In this document: positions 1 through 64,000 of the stretch, piece by piece | Numbering within the stretch: position 1 is the stretch's first letter | How the letters are laid out: every line of letters starts with the position of its first letter | Assembly: GCF_043641665.1 (NCBI RefSeq) | Contig: NC_092203.1 | Coordinates: forward strand, 1,054,001-1,118,000 | DNA from: Enoplosus armatus | Lineage: Eukaryota; Chordata; Actinopteri; Centrarchiformes; Enoplosidae | Reading direction: 5' to 3' | DNA length: 64,000 bases | Position numbers and translations under genes: made by a program | Notes under the pieces: model-generated | What the model was told of the DNA's origin: nothing | What the model saw: the letters and a program-made list of their open reading frames with translations, nothing else | Database searches by the model: none

Positions 1-255
1 GGAGAGGGGAGGGGAGGGGAGGAGAGGGGAGGAGAGAGGAGAGGAGAGGGGAGAGGGGAGGGGAGAGGAGGGGAGGAGAGGGGAGGAGAGAGGAGGAGAG
101 AGGAGGGGAGGAGAGGGGAGAGGAGAGGGGAGGAGAGAGGAGGGGAGGAGAGAGGAGGAGAGGGGAGGAGAGGGGAGGAGAGAGGAGGGGAGGAGAGAGG
201 AGGAGAGAGGAGGGGAGGAGAGGGGAGAGGAGAGGGGAGGAGAGAGGAGGAGAGG
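1..255 (+). repeat. GA-rich minisatellite
   Basis: Pure purine on the plus strand, made of GGGGAGG, AGAGG and AGGAG units in mixed order. It continues beyond the window. Long homopurine tracts can form triplex or G-rich structures. Confidence 0.95.
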
Positions 256-356
256 AATAAAGATGAGAGGAGATTTATGAAACCATAGGGGCTATGCAAA
301 GACCTGCCCCCCCCCCTTCTATCTCTCACAGACTCATAAATTTGGCACATCTTTTC

Positions 357-376
<20 letters not shown>

Positions 377-433
<57 letters not shown>

Positions 434-490
434 CTTGCTCTATTGAACTCATCAGTTTGATGCAGTCAACCTGTCTGACCCTTATGGGAG

Positions 491-522
<32 letters not shown>
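377..522 (+). repeat. CA and TG tracts
   Basis: A (CT) run passes into a (CA) run to 429. After a 60-nt gap there is a (TG) run from about 492 to 522. Facing CA and TG runs could fold as a hairpin. Confidence 0.95.
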
Positions 523-525
<3 letters not shown>

Positions 526-1520
526 GGAAAGAGAGAGGGGACGGGTGTGTCTGCGTTACAAACAGAAGACGCACGTGTGTTAGACAGACAGAAAGACACG
601 CAATACTGAATTTACACGTTTCCATGACGAAATCTGCTTCTTTACAAAAAAAAAAAACAAAGTATGCGAACGAAGGAAAACATCCTCCTCGTCAGTGAAG
701 AAACCTGTCAGGTCCTCCGATTGGCTGCGTTTGGACTGAGAATGGTGCTGGAGTCATTTCAGTGAGAACCATCCAGGCCATCCAGCAGAGAAAAAAAAAA
801 CAGATTAAACCTTGACTTTGGCAGTCCTGTCCTGACCTCCATGTTTGTTTGATATGAGACAATAATAAGGCAGGTTGATGCGTCCCGGTGTTACATTACT
901 ACATTCGAACCGGGCCAAGGTGGGCGACCGACCCTCGTGAAGGCTCCGCGCTCACAGCGCTGCAATTCGTTTGTGGCACTTTAATTAACTGCAGATTCGT
1001 TTGGCAATACTGCACCACTAATGGACAACATGCAGTGAAATAAAAGGAGCCTTAAGGGGACACTTGTATTATTACCTAATATCGAATCCCCTCAACATTT
1101 GCTAATAATGCGATGTAGAGGTTACATGTAGTTTTTTTTGTTTGTAGTGTGCTTACACGGAGAATATTCCAAATTTTTTGGGGGGGGGTTACTTAAGTGA
1201 CCACACACTCACTTTTAACTACAGTAATACAGACACAGTGCACAAAACGCTGGAGAAATGGGGAGGTGTTTCAATAGTGGCCCACAGCCCTGGGACTAAT
1301 ACAACCCAGGCTACTTATGACACCTTTCCAAAGCTAAGATGCTATCAGGCTTAAAGGATAATAATAATAATGAGAATAATCAGGTGATTTAGATAATCTG
1401 GATAAGCTGTCAGAACTCGTTTTTAGTGATGTCACAGTGTTCCTGGACAGCTATTTAATTGAGTATAACAGACAGAAATGATGGACAAAACTACAAAAAC
1501 TAACCAGAATTATCCTTTAA

Positions 1521-1814
1521 AAAGGTCCCACGTTGTAGAAAGTGCGATTGCCGCGTCCTTTTTTGATCATAAAGCAGGTGCTAGGTGCCATATAAATACT
1601 GTGAAAGCGCTCAGGACTACTCCTCAAGTTTTTGGAGGTGGTTCAGCTTGTCTAAAACGGCTTGTTTCAGACAGAGGGGGGGAGCTGAGGGGCTGCAGAA
1701 AGGGCCAGGAGAAGATAAATAAGGACTTTTTTGAACTGTGAATCATGCAAAGCTGCTCTAGCGGACTCCCAGAATAAAAATATATAGAGCTGAAACGAGC
1801 ATGATACGGGGCCT
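1521..1814 (+). mobile_element. TTAA-flanked MITE, copy 1
   Basis: Starts AAAGGTCCCACGTTGTAG after TTAA (1517-1520) and ends ATACGGGGCCT before TTAA (1815-1818). The two ends form imperfect inverted repeats. The interior is shared with copies 2 and 3 (TCTAAAACGG(C)TTGTTTC and CCCAGAATAAAAATAT). TTAA duplication and short inverted ends suggest a non-autonomous piggyBac-type element. It codes for nothing. Confidence 0.75.
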
Positions 1815-2305
1815 TTAAAGGTGTCAATTTATGCATGTGTACTAAAAAGTCCAAAGTTGTCGGGAATGCTTTCCACTGAGGCAGCAGGCTCTCAAACCCG
1901 TCTCTTTCAGAAATGACAGCTCTACTGTATTAGTCGCTGTCGCTGCAGAATGGGACTGATTTCCACAGTGGCTTTAATCACTGACAGCAAGAACTGGGTT
2001 GTGTTCGGCTCAAGAATGCAAAACCCCCGCAACTCCGGAATCAAACGCACACAGACCTGCTGGCAAACTCAAACCGCCGAGAAAGAAGTGAACCACATCG
2101 TGGAGTGAGACGCACGCAAGCTCCCGGAGAGAATAAAAAAAAAAAAGAAAAACCAGTGCGGCTGACAGAAAAAGAAAGCTCAGGCTCCCACACACCCAAC
2201 TCCCAGCATGCCAAGTGAGCGCGAGGAGACAGATTGATAAAATATGTGTCAGAGAAGAAAACAGTCTTGTCTGGAGACACGCGCCGTATTGCTGTGTCAC
2301 AGACA

Positions 2306-2458
2306 CACACACACACACACACACACGCGCACACACACAGCTGTCAGCTTAAAAGGTGTGTAACATGAAATTTAAATGCATCTTTAAATCAAACGTCAAG
2401 CTGTGATAGCCAGGTCCAACAAACAGAAATATGTGTGTGTGTGTGTGTGTGTGTGTTA
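2306..2458 (+). repeat. CA and TG tracts
   Basis: (CA) at about 2306-2338 and (TG) at about 2431-2456. Confidence 0.9.
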
Positions 2459-4039
2459 CCTTTTTCTCTCTCTCTTTCCGTTTCACTCGTCTTTTGACTC
2501 TTTTCCTGTCTGGAGAGAGAGAGAGAAAGAGAGAGAGAGACCAACACAGACAGGAGAGCTGTTCAACCACTTAGTGTTTCTGTTCACTCTACATTTGCAG
2601 CCATTTGCGGCTGCTAAAAAAAAAAGAAAACACACCACCCCCATCTGTAATTCTCACTCTCTTCTGTGCTGTGCGTCCCGTAGCATGTTGAGCATTTAAT
2701 AGCGGACCAATACACACACACACACATGCAGATGTGTATGTAGATGGAGGAGTTAAAGGACAAGGCAGGTTACAGTCAAAATGTTGCATTTGCTCAACAA
2801 CAAACAGCGCAAACGCGTGTTTGGAAGCGTACTGACCTCTGCCTCGGTTTGAAATCGGCCGCAGTGGTGTTCGAACGATGGATGCAGCCCGCCCTGCAAA
2901 AAAAACAAAAGCAAAACACAAACCGGTGACGCAAAATGCCTCAGTAGCAGCGCTAACTGACGGCATATTATCGACTCATGAATGTGTCGTGGTGAATGTG
3001 CTAGCAGCCACATGTGGCTCTGCATGCCGTGAAACCAAAACAATGAGCTGAAAGAGGCTAAAAAAAAAAAAGAAAGAAAAAAAAAAGAAAGCTCTGCAGA
3101 CTTGGTGAGAAACCTCCGTGGGCTCCTCACACACACACACACGCAGTCACTTGACCTATTGATTCAATGATTCAAGCTTTAAAAAGCTACAGACAATGAT
3201 TTCTGTTATATCATTTTCTCCCAACTCCCAACTGACTGCTTAATTAAACTGCGAGTTTCAAAACAAAAGCATCTTTGGCGGGGCGGGATTATTTGGGCGC
3301 TATAACCAAATCAGGGGGTGCGTCTTTAAGTTCATACCAAAACATTAGACAGAAATTAAAGTTTAAATTAGTGTTTAAGGAGACAGAAGGACTAAACATA
3401 GGGCTAAACATCGGTGCTGGTCTTTGATTATCCCTTCACAAGTGCTTGTTTGACAGGATGACCTCACCATTATTATTTAGCAGACTAATACAGTCATTAA
3501 AATGTATTACAACCATCAGACACCCACACACACACACACACACTACCGAGTACGACTGTATACCAACCTGCTGAGTCTGCTGGCCACAGGTGTTGTGTTG
3601 TGCGTTAAAGCTTCAGCAGCAGAGCTGTCACTGTTCACCCGCTGCCTCTGGGAAGAACTTGCAGGAGAACAGACAACAGAGGAAACACAGTCAGTCGGAG
3701 GCAGCTTACAGCCGGGGCCGAACGTTTCCTGCACCGAGGTCTGAGGTATTCGCTGAGGTCTCGGCTTCCAGACAGGAAAAACAAACAAAAAAAAAAGGCT
3801 AAAAGATGTACTGGAGAGGATGTGAACCATGTACTGCACGAAGAAAAATCAATACGATATGTCTGGTTAAATGATTATTATCACTGGTGATATGCAGGCA
3901 CGGTTTTATCAGGGTCTTTCTCAGGGATGTAATGATGTACATGATCGTCGAGGCATTAAAAAAAAAAAAGAGAGATTCGAGCCACCGTAATATCACGAGG
4001 AAAACAGTTTTCGTTTTAGAGCAGCTGACCTTGCTGGTG

Positions 4040-4160
4040 GGGGCGTGGCTGAGTGCGGTGACATCACAACCTGACGGAAGTCCTGGCGGCTCGTTTTAAA
4101 AAAAAAAAAGGCAAAGTTTCTGAATATTTGATTTATACAGCACCAGGACCTGCTTTAGGT
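4040..4160 (-). mobile_element. TTAA-type MITE fragment
   Basis: GTGACATCACAACCTGACGG, GGAAGTCCTGGCGGCTCG and a later ATACAGCACCAGGACCTGCT match the middle of copy 4. The ends are missing. Confidence 0.55.
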
Positions 4161-6766
4161 TAGGAAGGCACTGAAGCTTTATTTACACTTTTAATCCAAG
4201 TAAAGCGCGATATAACCTGTTCACGCACAATCCATCCATAGGTAGAGTTACCATAAACTACAAAAATTAAAACCTATGCTGTAGGTGTCTAGGGCAGGAC
4301 TACCGTAAACCCCCCCCTTGGTGATGACCCTGGATCTGCCGTGACAAACAACCCATTCTGTTCCGGAGCTTTTGACTCTCTTCCTCAGCAGACCCGAATT
4401 TGCTCCGTTCTCATGGAGCTGTAGATGTCTTCCGCGATTCTGAGCCCCCGCCAGGATTTCATAAAAAAAAAAAATGCCTGACCCAGGAAACGGGAGTGTG
4501 ACTTTTCCTCATTTAGGTATTGCAGCCAAGACCTCCACAGCTGTGGTTCCAACCACAAAACATCTCGGCCCTCGCCTCAAGCGTTTGTAAACTTCTTGTT
4601 TTTCTTGGTTCGTTATTGTTGTTCAGTCTGGTATCCCCCCCCCCCCCCCCAGACCTTCAGTCAATGCACTGAATCTACGCTCCATTGTAATGAAAAGGCC
4701 TCGGGAAGAAGACATGTCTGCCGCCTTCTCTCCCACAATCAGTCAAATGTTCTTTCCTGGAATGTACCTCTCTGACATTCCAGACATCCACCTGACGCTG
4801 GAGTGTGAACTGGTACGCACGGAAAAATCTTTTTTTTTTTTTTTTTAAATCTTTTAAAAAAAACAACAACAAAATATTTTGTGTGTGTAGGTGTCTTTCA
4901 GTGTTTGTCAGAGGGACAGAGGGATAGAGAGAAGCAGAAGAGAGAGAGAGAGAGAGAGAGAGGTAATTATAGTGGGAGGAATAGCGCTCACCTCTGGCCT
5001 TTGCGTGGGCAAACTGCTACACTGTTTGTGCGAGAGTGTGTGTGTGTGTGTCTAAGCACAGCAGATTGGTGTGACTCTTGAGTGCTCTGACATGCATTCC
5101 ATTTCTCTCTCCATCCACTGGCTTTTTTTTTTTTTTCTTTCTTTCTCCTAAAACCATCTCTCCCTCACTCTCTGCCCCTGCCTCTCGGTCTCATCTCTCC
5201 TCCTCATCCTCCCACTCAGTGCACTCAGCATTGCAAATCAGCCCGCCAACACACACGCGTGCACGCGCACACACACACACACACACACACACGTAGCCAA
5301 GGGGAAGTGTTGTCAGGATCAGGTAGTGTTGCTCTGCCAATACTCACATTGTTACTGTATTTATTCCCCTCTTTCTATTCTGTATGTGTTTTATTTTCAC
5401 ACGGCGAGCTCAAATGCCAGCAGGAATATTGTGATCCTTTAAGTGTTTATTTTAACCACGCTGTCACATTGTCTGACTCGTCTGTGTTCATGGCTACGCG
5501 ACGTCCGGGGGTAATTAAACTCGGATGACACGAAAAAGTACGCGCAGTTCCCGGCTCTAAACCAAACAGCCGCTAGCAAGGGTCAGTTCACTTTGGCGGT
5601 GCTGTCGGTGCAGCATGCCCACTTCTGCTAATGATTAGCGCTCATTACTAAAATGGTACAGAAGAGCGCCGATGCTAATGAGCAAAACACGTTACCTTAT
5701 GTGATCAGTGGGTGAACGGTACTGTGTGTGTCTTAGAACAGCTTTCATGAAAAATAAAAAACACAATTTGAAATTGTTTGCAAGATACAAAGCCTGATGT
5801 GTCTCATTCCTCTGTGCCACAATCACAAAAGTTACGTTTGAATATTATTCATTATTACTTGCATGTCGGTATGTAGTCATATTTGCTTCTATTTTTTTTT
5901 TATATATTACATTAAATCCAGGTCTATTGGTTCGTTTCCTGTATAGCAGAATGAAGACCAACACTTAATGACACTTCAGGGCGGTGGGCAGCTGCAGGTA
6001 CAGACCGTGTTGCGGAATTTCTGGAATATACAGATAAACAGCGGCCTTTCTTCTTTTTGGTTTCCGCCAAGTTTATTTTTGGGCGCCTTGAAAGTGGATT
6101 AATAAACCCTTTTCGCTTGAATCTACAAGAGGAGCCTGCGTGGGTAAAGCATGGATGGAAAACATGCGTTTCCCCCCGTTGCATGTTAACCTTTCAAAAT
6201 AAAATCAAGCCTCCTTCTACATTAATTAACCGCCTTGAACGACTCGTTTCGTCACGTTAGGTCGGCCTGTGCATCTGTTTAAGAACGAGCTATTTTAAAA
6301 TAGCGAAAGGTGAAATATTCTCCGCACGGTTGCCGTGAGCAGCCATGGGCAGACAACTGAAATCATTAATCGCAATCAATCGTCAACTAAAACGTCAGAA
6401 AGACGTCGGGAGACGGTATTGGGAGACACAAACATACCGCTTGTTTGGGTCTTTAGATGGGAGATACTGGCTGTGAGGACGAAATATACAGAAAAACACC
6501 CGACTAATCCTAAAAAATCAGTGCACAGGGGGGGAAAAAAAAAAGAGAAACTCATCCTCCCCTCCCTCTCCGAATCCGTTTTCTCTCTGTACGATCTTCT
6601 CATCCTGCCTGAAGAGCGAGCGTTTAAAGAGCATCAACAGACAGCTGCTCTAACAGGTTCCTGTAGGTGAGAATTTAATCTGTGCAAGTGTGTGTGTGTG
6701 TGTTAGTGTGTAAATATGGTTAAAAGGATTTTCATATGGAGGCAAGGCAAGCAGAGAAAAAAATAT

Positions 6767-6768
<2 letters not shown>

Positions 6769-6811
<43 letters not shown>
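6769..6811 (+). repeat. (CA)n microsatellite
   Basis: About 21 uninterrupted CA units. A shorter CA run follows at about 6908-6930. Confidence 0.95.
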
Positions 6812-6812
<1 letters not shown>

Positions 6813-7113
6813 CCATAACGAATATTATAGTAACACTTGGCTGTTTCTTAGAAGGAAAAAAAACTGTGGAGAAACGCAGATAGAAAAAATATTATTCATG
6901 TATTTATACACACACACACACACACACACTTCTATGCACTTATGTACACGCACGCACACACTTCAGAATTATGCAGTTCTACTTCAGGCAGGCTTTGCCC
7001 TCTAACAGGCTCTATAGGCTTGATAACTCAAAACTGTGAAGCAGCGCACTGAAATTTACATGCGGCTTGCTCGGCCAATCAGAACGAGCCGAGCCCTTCC
7101 CCACAGTCCCAGC

Positions 7114-7145
<32 letters not shown>

Positions 7146-7146
<1 letters not shown>

Positions 7147-7200
7147 GGATGTCATAATGCGACTTGACATCCACTTGCTTGACTGAAACAACGCAATATT
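7146..7200 (+). repeat. Short repeat shared with 22711-22762, copy 1
   Basis: GATGTCATAATGCGACTTGA and CATCCACTTG resemble the 22.7 kb copy. In both, a CA tract lies just upstream. Confidence 0.55.
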
Positions 7201-8686
7201 GCTTTCTGGGTGTTCTCCTGCGTCTCATAAAAATGAGACCGTGGTCTCCGTTGAAGTCACAGGCAGTTGGGCCTTATGAGTCCCCCTTATGAGATTCTCG
7301 GCGCAATCATGAAAGTTTAGTGAGATATCAAAAGTTGGTTTAATGTGTGTGATTTTACCTGGGAACAGAGGAGGTGAAGGTGAAGGAGAGGAGGAGGAAG
7401 AAGCGACAGGGGAGTCTGATTGGAGGGGCTACATATTGCTACAGATGGCATACAGCAGAGCATTCCTTCATTATATAACAGGTTTTAATCACTGATCTGG
7501 GATAATAACGCCAGGATTTTTTATCTGGTTTTATCTGTCGCCAAGTAGTAGTTGAACTAACACCTACTAGTCGACTAGGAAAGTCTTTGGTCGGGGGCAG
7601 CCCTAGAGATTATTATGGGATAAACTGGGGTGCTAAACCTAAAGATAAGAGCAAGACTTTTCCTCCCACAGCGCGCAAAAAGGTATGGATTCATACGGCT
7701 TCGCCGACTTCAACCTCCGACATCTGGCTGACCGCCAAAGGTAGGCGTTAACACAGACCGCAGTCAACCCCCGGACTCTACAACGGGAAAAAACAGGTTC
7801 GAACCAAGAATGAATCACAAGAGGACCGAAGTGGAGATGGCTGCAGGAACGTGGAGCAAAAGGGTAAAGCAACTCATAGAGGGAGACGTTTCAAACCGGC
7901 TGTGGGAGACGCCACTATCCGAAACACAGGACAATGAAGTGCTGACGAAGGATTTCATTAAAACTGTCTGCACAAGCTGCACAAGTCTACCCCCCCCCCC
8001 CACCTCCCGTCACGTGGTCTGCCTCCACCCCAACCGAGCACATTCTGTAACACCAAACATGTCGATTAATGAAGACAGAAATAGAGAGCAGCGAGACAGA
8101 TAAAGCGAGGTCACCAAAAGTTTGCCTCCTCAGTCTCCTACCCCCCCCCCCCCCCCCCCCCCCCATCTTCTCAAGCGAGCCGATATTGGAGATAAAGGGC
8201 CTGGGTGCGATGTTAATGGATGCCACTAAGCTGCACTGCCACATCGCCACCATTCAAAACGACACCAAGCAAATCTGCCTGGCATCCGTGCAGACAAGAG
8301 AGAAGGTGCCAAGCCCTTGAAAACAAACGAAACTCAGGATCAACCCCCCCCCCCCTCCTTGCAGTGAATGCTCTGAATCTTCTGTGATGCATCCCCATTT
8401 CCCCAAATGTCATCCTGCGGTAGTTAGATGGTCATTTTTCATGACGTCTCTTGCTTTTCTGTCTCGACCTTAGGTGTTTATTACTCAGACCAATAGTATC
8501 TTTTTTTGTTAAGCTGGTTTCCAGAAGTTTCCACATTTCAGCATGTGGCCTACTTTCTGGCAGGTTATCTGTCACACACCGTGAAGAGATGCGATTTCCT
8601 CTCAGTGCATTAGGTATTAGGTAATGGCTCTTTCTCTCAACTAGCGGCGACACTGACGGGAACCCACGTGGCGGTGATTGACCTAC

Positions 8687-62467
<53,781 letters not shown>

Positions 62468-62477
62468 CCCTGCGGAT

Positions 62478-62502
62478 CTCTCTCTCTCTCTCTCTCTCTC
62501 TG
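62478..62502 (+). repeat. (CT)n tract in the presumed leader-A 5' UTR
   Basis: Reads as an AG run in the transcript, ending about 10 nt before the triple ATG. Confidence 0.9.
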
Positions 62503-63118
62503 ATCGATTAATAATGTGTGGTGTATTTTTTCTTTGTTATTATTAATTTTTTTTTTTTTGTTTGTTTGGAAGTTACTATTTTGGTGCGTATTTGAATGGA
62601 GCTCCCATCCCTCCGTGCGCCGCGCGCTGTTAAATAAACCCGCAAGAGCAGCGTCGGTGAGTCGGGTCAGCCGGCTGCACCGGCTCGCTGTGTCAGTGGG
62701 CTCCTCACGCAGTAACGAAAAGTTGTCGGTTGCGGTAGGTGCGGTGTTCTGCTCCGTCGTCCATCTGGATGTTGCAGGAAATCAGCTGAGCTCTCTCTCT
62801 CTCTCTCTCTCTCTCTATGTCTCTCTCTCTCTGTCTCTCTCGCTCGCCATCTACTGAATAATGCAACTCCTGATAACGGCGACGAGTGAAACTACAGAAT
62901 TATGCATCAATGCATGATTTGTGATTGCATTGCATTGCGAGGTGCCCCTGTCGTGGTCTGGCCCCGCCCCCCTCCCGTGGGACAATAAAATCTGAAGGGT
63001 CATAACGGCTTTATTGGCGGCTGACACCTGAAAAGAGCTACAGCTTTGTTGACACTTATATTAAAAGATGGCTGAATTTTCCTGTGGGCTCATTAGAAAG
63101 TGAGAGAGCCTCGATTAA

Positions 63119-63321
63119 AGGCCCCATATCATGCTCATTATAGCGCGGTATAGTTGTGACATCACAACCTTACGGAAGTCCTGGCGGCTCGTTTAAAGGC
63201 ACAGTTTCGAAATACTAAGTGGGCTGAGCGTTTTGACACTTTCACAGTATTTATACAGCACCTAGACCTGCTTTATAATCAAACAAGGCATGGAGAGCTC
63301 ACTGTCTACAATGTGGGACCC
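63119..63321 (-). mobile_element. TTAA-flanked MITE, copy 4 (inverted)
   Basis: AGGCCCCATATCATGCTC follows TTAA (63115-63118), and CTACAATGTGGGACCC precedes TTAA (63322-63325). It is in reverse orientation to copy 2, about 203 nt, internally deleted. Both TTAA duplications are intact. Confidence 0.8.
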
Positions 63322-64000
63322 TTAACAACATCACTAACTACAGAATTGATGGTTCATTAGAAAGTTAGACCCAAGACTCACTGGTCAGAGAGATTTTTCA
63401 CAACTTGGCGATCCAAAAGTTGCCACACACCACAGCATTTATAGCCGAAGCTGACTCGCAACGCCCGCCCCAGGATGGGCCTTTAAGATACATGACAGAC
63501 AAAACAATACAAGACACAAGCTAACGCAGAGAAGCACCGTAAAACAAGAAGCAGCAGGTCGTTCATACAGGACTGATCCCTCTTCAAAAAAACGCCCGCC
63601 AGGATTCAGCTTGAGTTGATCCCCGTGAACAGAAAAATCCAAAAACTGACCCCCCCGAAGCTCTGAGTGGGACCACAAGGCCTCTGAGCACCATGGGGAG
63701 CCTGTAGGTATTTATAGATTACTTTAAGATGAGCAAATGAAATGAAATGACCATAACTGAACATATCTGATTTCTTAAGAACACGCTAATGATGTGATCT
63801 TATCGGCCTCATCAGAGGCTTGGTTGTGGTAGATGCTGCTCGTGTTACACAATAACTTAAATGTGAAAGGATCATGCAGTGCATGAAACTATTTGCAGCA
63901 TGAAATGGTAGGCAATGGCTTTTAACTGATCTATAAAGTGGTAGATTTGTAGATAATAACCTTTATAGCGTTTTATAACGGCCCATGGTTGAGTTGCATT

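Larger units (their letters stand above)
1..8686 (-). other. Intron downstream of S25, running off the window
   Basis: No ankyrin-repeat exon or terminal exon was recognised on the minus strand, and no gene on the plus strand. It holds a GA-rich minisatellite (1-255), CA/TG tracts (377-429, 492-522, 2306-2338, 5267-5292, 6769-6811), TTAA-MITE copies (1521-1814, fragment about 4040-4160), and a segment near 7146-7200 shared with 22711-22762. Confidence 0.65.
62468..64000 (-). promoter_or_regulatory. Upstream region and possible promoter of leader A
   Basis: Immediately 5' of the ATG is an AG repeat (62478-62502). At 62610-62730 the sequence is relatively CpG-rich, and a CCCCGCCCCC GC-box-like run lies at about 62963-62977. 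A second CT/AG repeat block is at 62790-62850. A TTAA-flanked MITE sits at 63119-63321. No TATA box or start site can be assigned from sequence alone; the promoter label is inference from position. Confidence 0.3.

Noticed and set aside
495..698. Open frames rich in Cys-Val or Thr-His pairs, here and at many other positions
   Set aside because: They are translations of TG or CA microsatellites.
4740..4840. Possible minus-strand exon ending before a GTACAT donor (QFTLQRQVDVWNVRE)
   Set aside because: It does not resemble ankyrin or any DGK segment, and no good acceptor and phase pair was found.
8069..8320. Plus-strand frame with LEIKGLGAMLMDATKLHC
   Set aside because: It looks protein-like by eye, but I recognise no family, there is a poly-Pro run from a C tract, and no splice context supports it. 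A translated search would settle it.

Overview
The window is vertebrate, almost certainly teleost, genomic DNA. It carries most of one large intron-rich gene on the minus strand. The gene is a type IV diacylglycerol kinase, best read as dgkz (DGK-zeta). I placed 29 coding exons by matching translated segments to the remembered DGKZ/DGKI family sequence and then finding AG/GT splice sites whose phases join. The teleost call rests on interspersed repeats typical of fish genomes, dense CA/TG microsatellites, and a protein that sits between mammalian DGKZ and DGKI.

Layout, read 5' to 3' on the minus strand (descending coordinates). From 64000 to 62468 is upstream sequence with a possible promoter and a TTAA-flanked MITE. 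Three alternative coding leaders follow: leader A+B (62467-62342 and 61980-61850), leader C (50644-50310) and leader D (39476-38428). All three end in the same codon phase, and each can splice to the first shared exon at 36879-36771. Exons S1-S7 encode a linker and two C1 zinc-finger-type domains (36.9-32.8 kb). S8 encodes the basic MARCKS-like/NLS segment. S9-S16 encode the catalytic domain, with the GGDG motif and the [14 protein letters not shown] signature. S17-S22 encode the accessory domain (28.5-23.0 kb). S23-S25 encode the region after it (13.8, 10.8 and 8.7 kb). The ankyrin repeats and the C-terminal PDZ-binding tail expected for the family were not found. They should lie beyond position 1, so the gene is incomplete at its 3' end.

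Shared exons S1-S16 are packed into about 7.4 kb. The leaders are spread over more than 25 kb, and the 3' exons S22-S25 are separated by introns of 9.2, 3.0 and 1.9 kb plus at least 8.7 kb of intron to the window edge. The introns hold LINE 3'-end fragments, a possible DIRS-like fragment, two MITE families (one with TTAA target duplications), several common fish dispersed repeats, long CA/TG, GA/CT, TCC, AAC and TA tracts, and a GA-rich minisatellite at the left edge.

I found no second protein-coding gene, no RNA gene and no CRISPR array. The most interesting signals are the three phase-matched leaders, a DGKI-like leader in a DGKZ gene, an RRxS/SVGL repeat series in leader D, and simple repeats lying at or within about 35 nt of at least ten splice sites.
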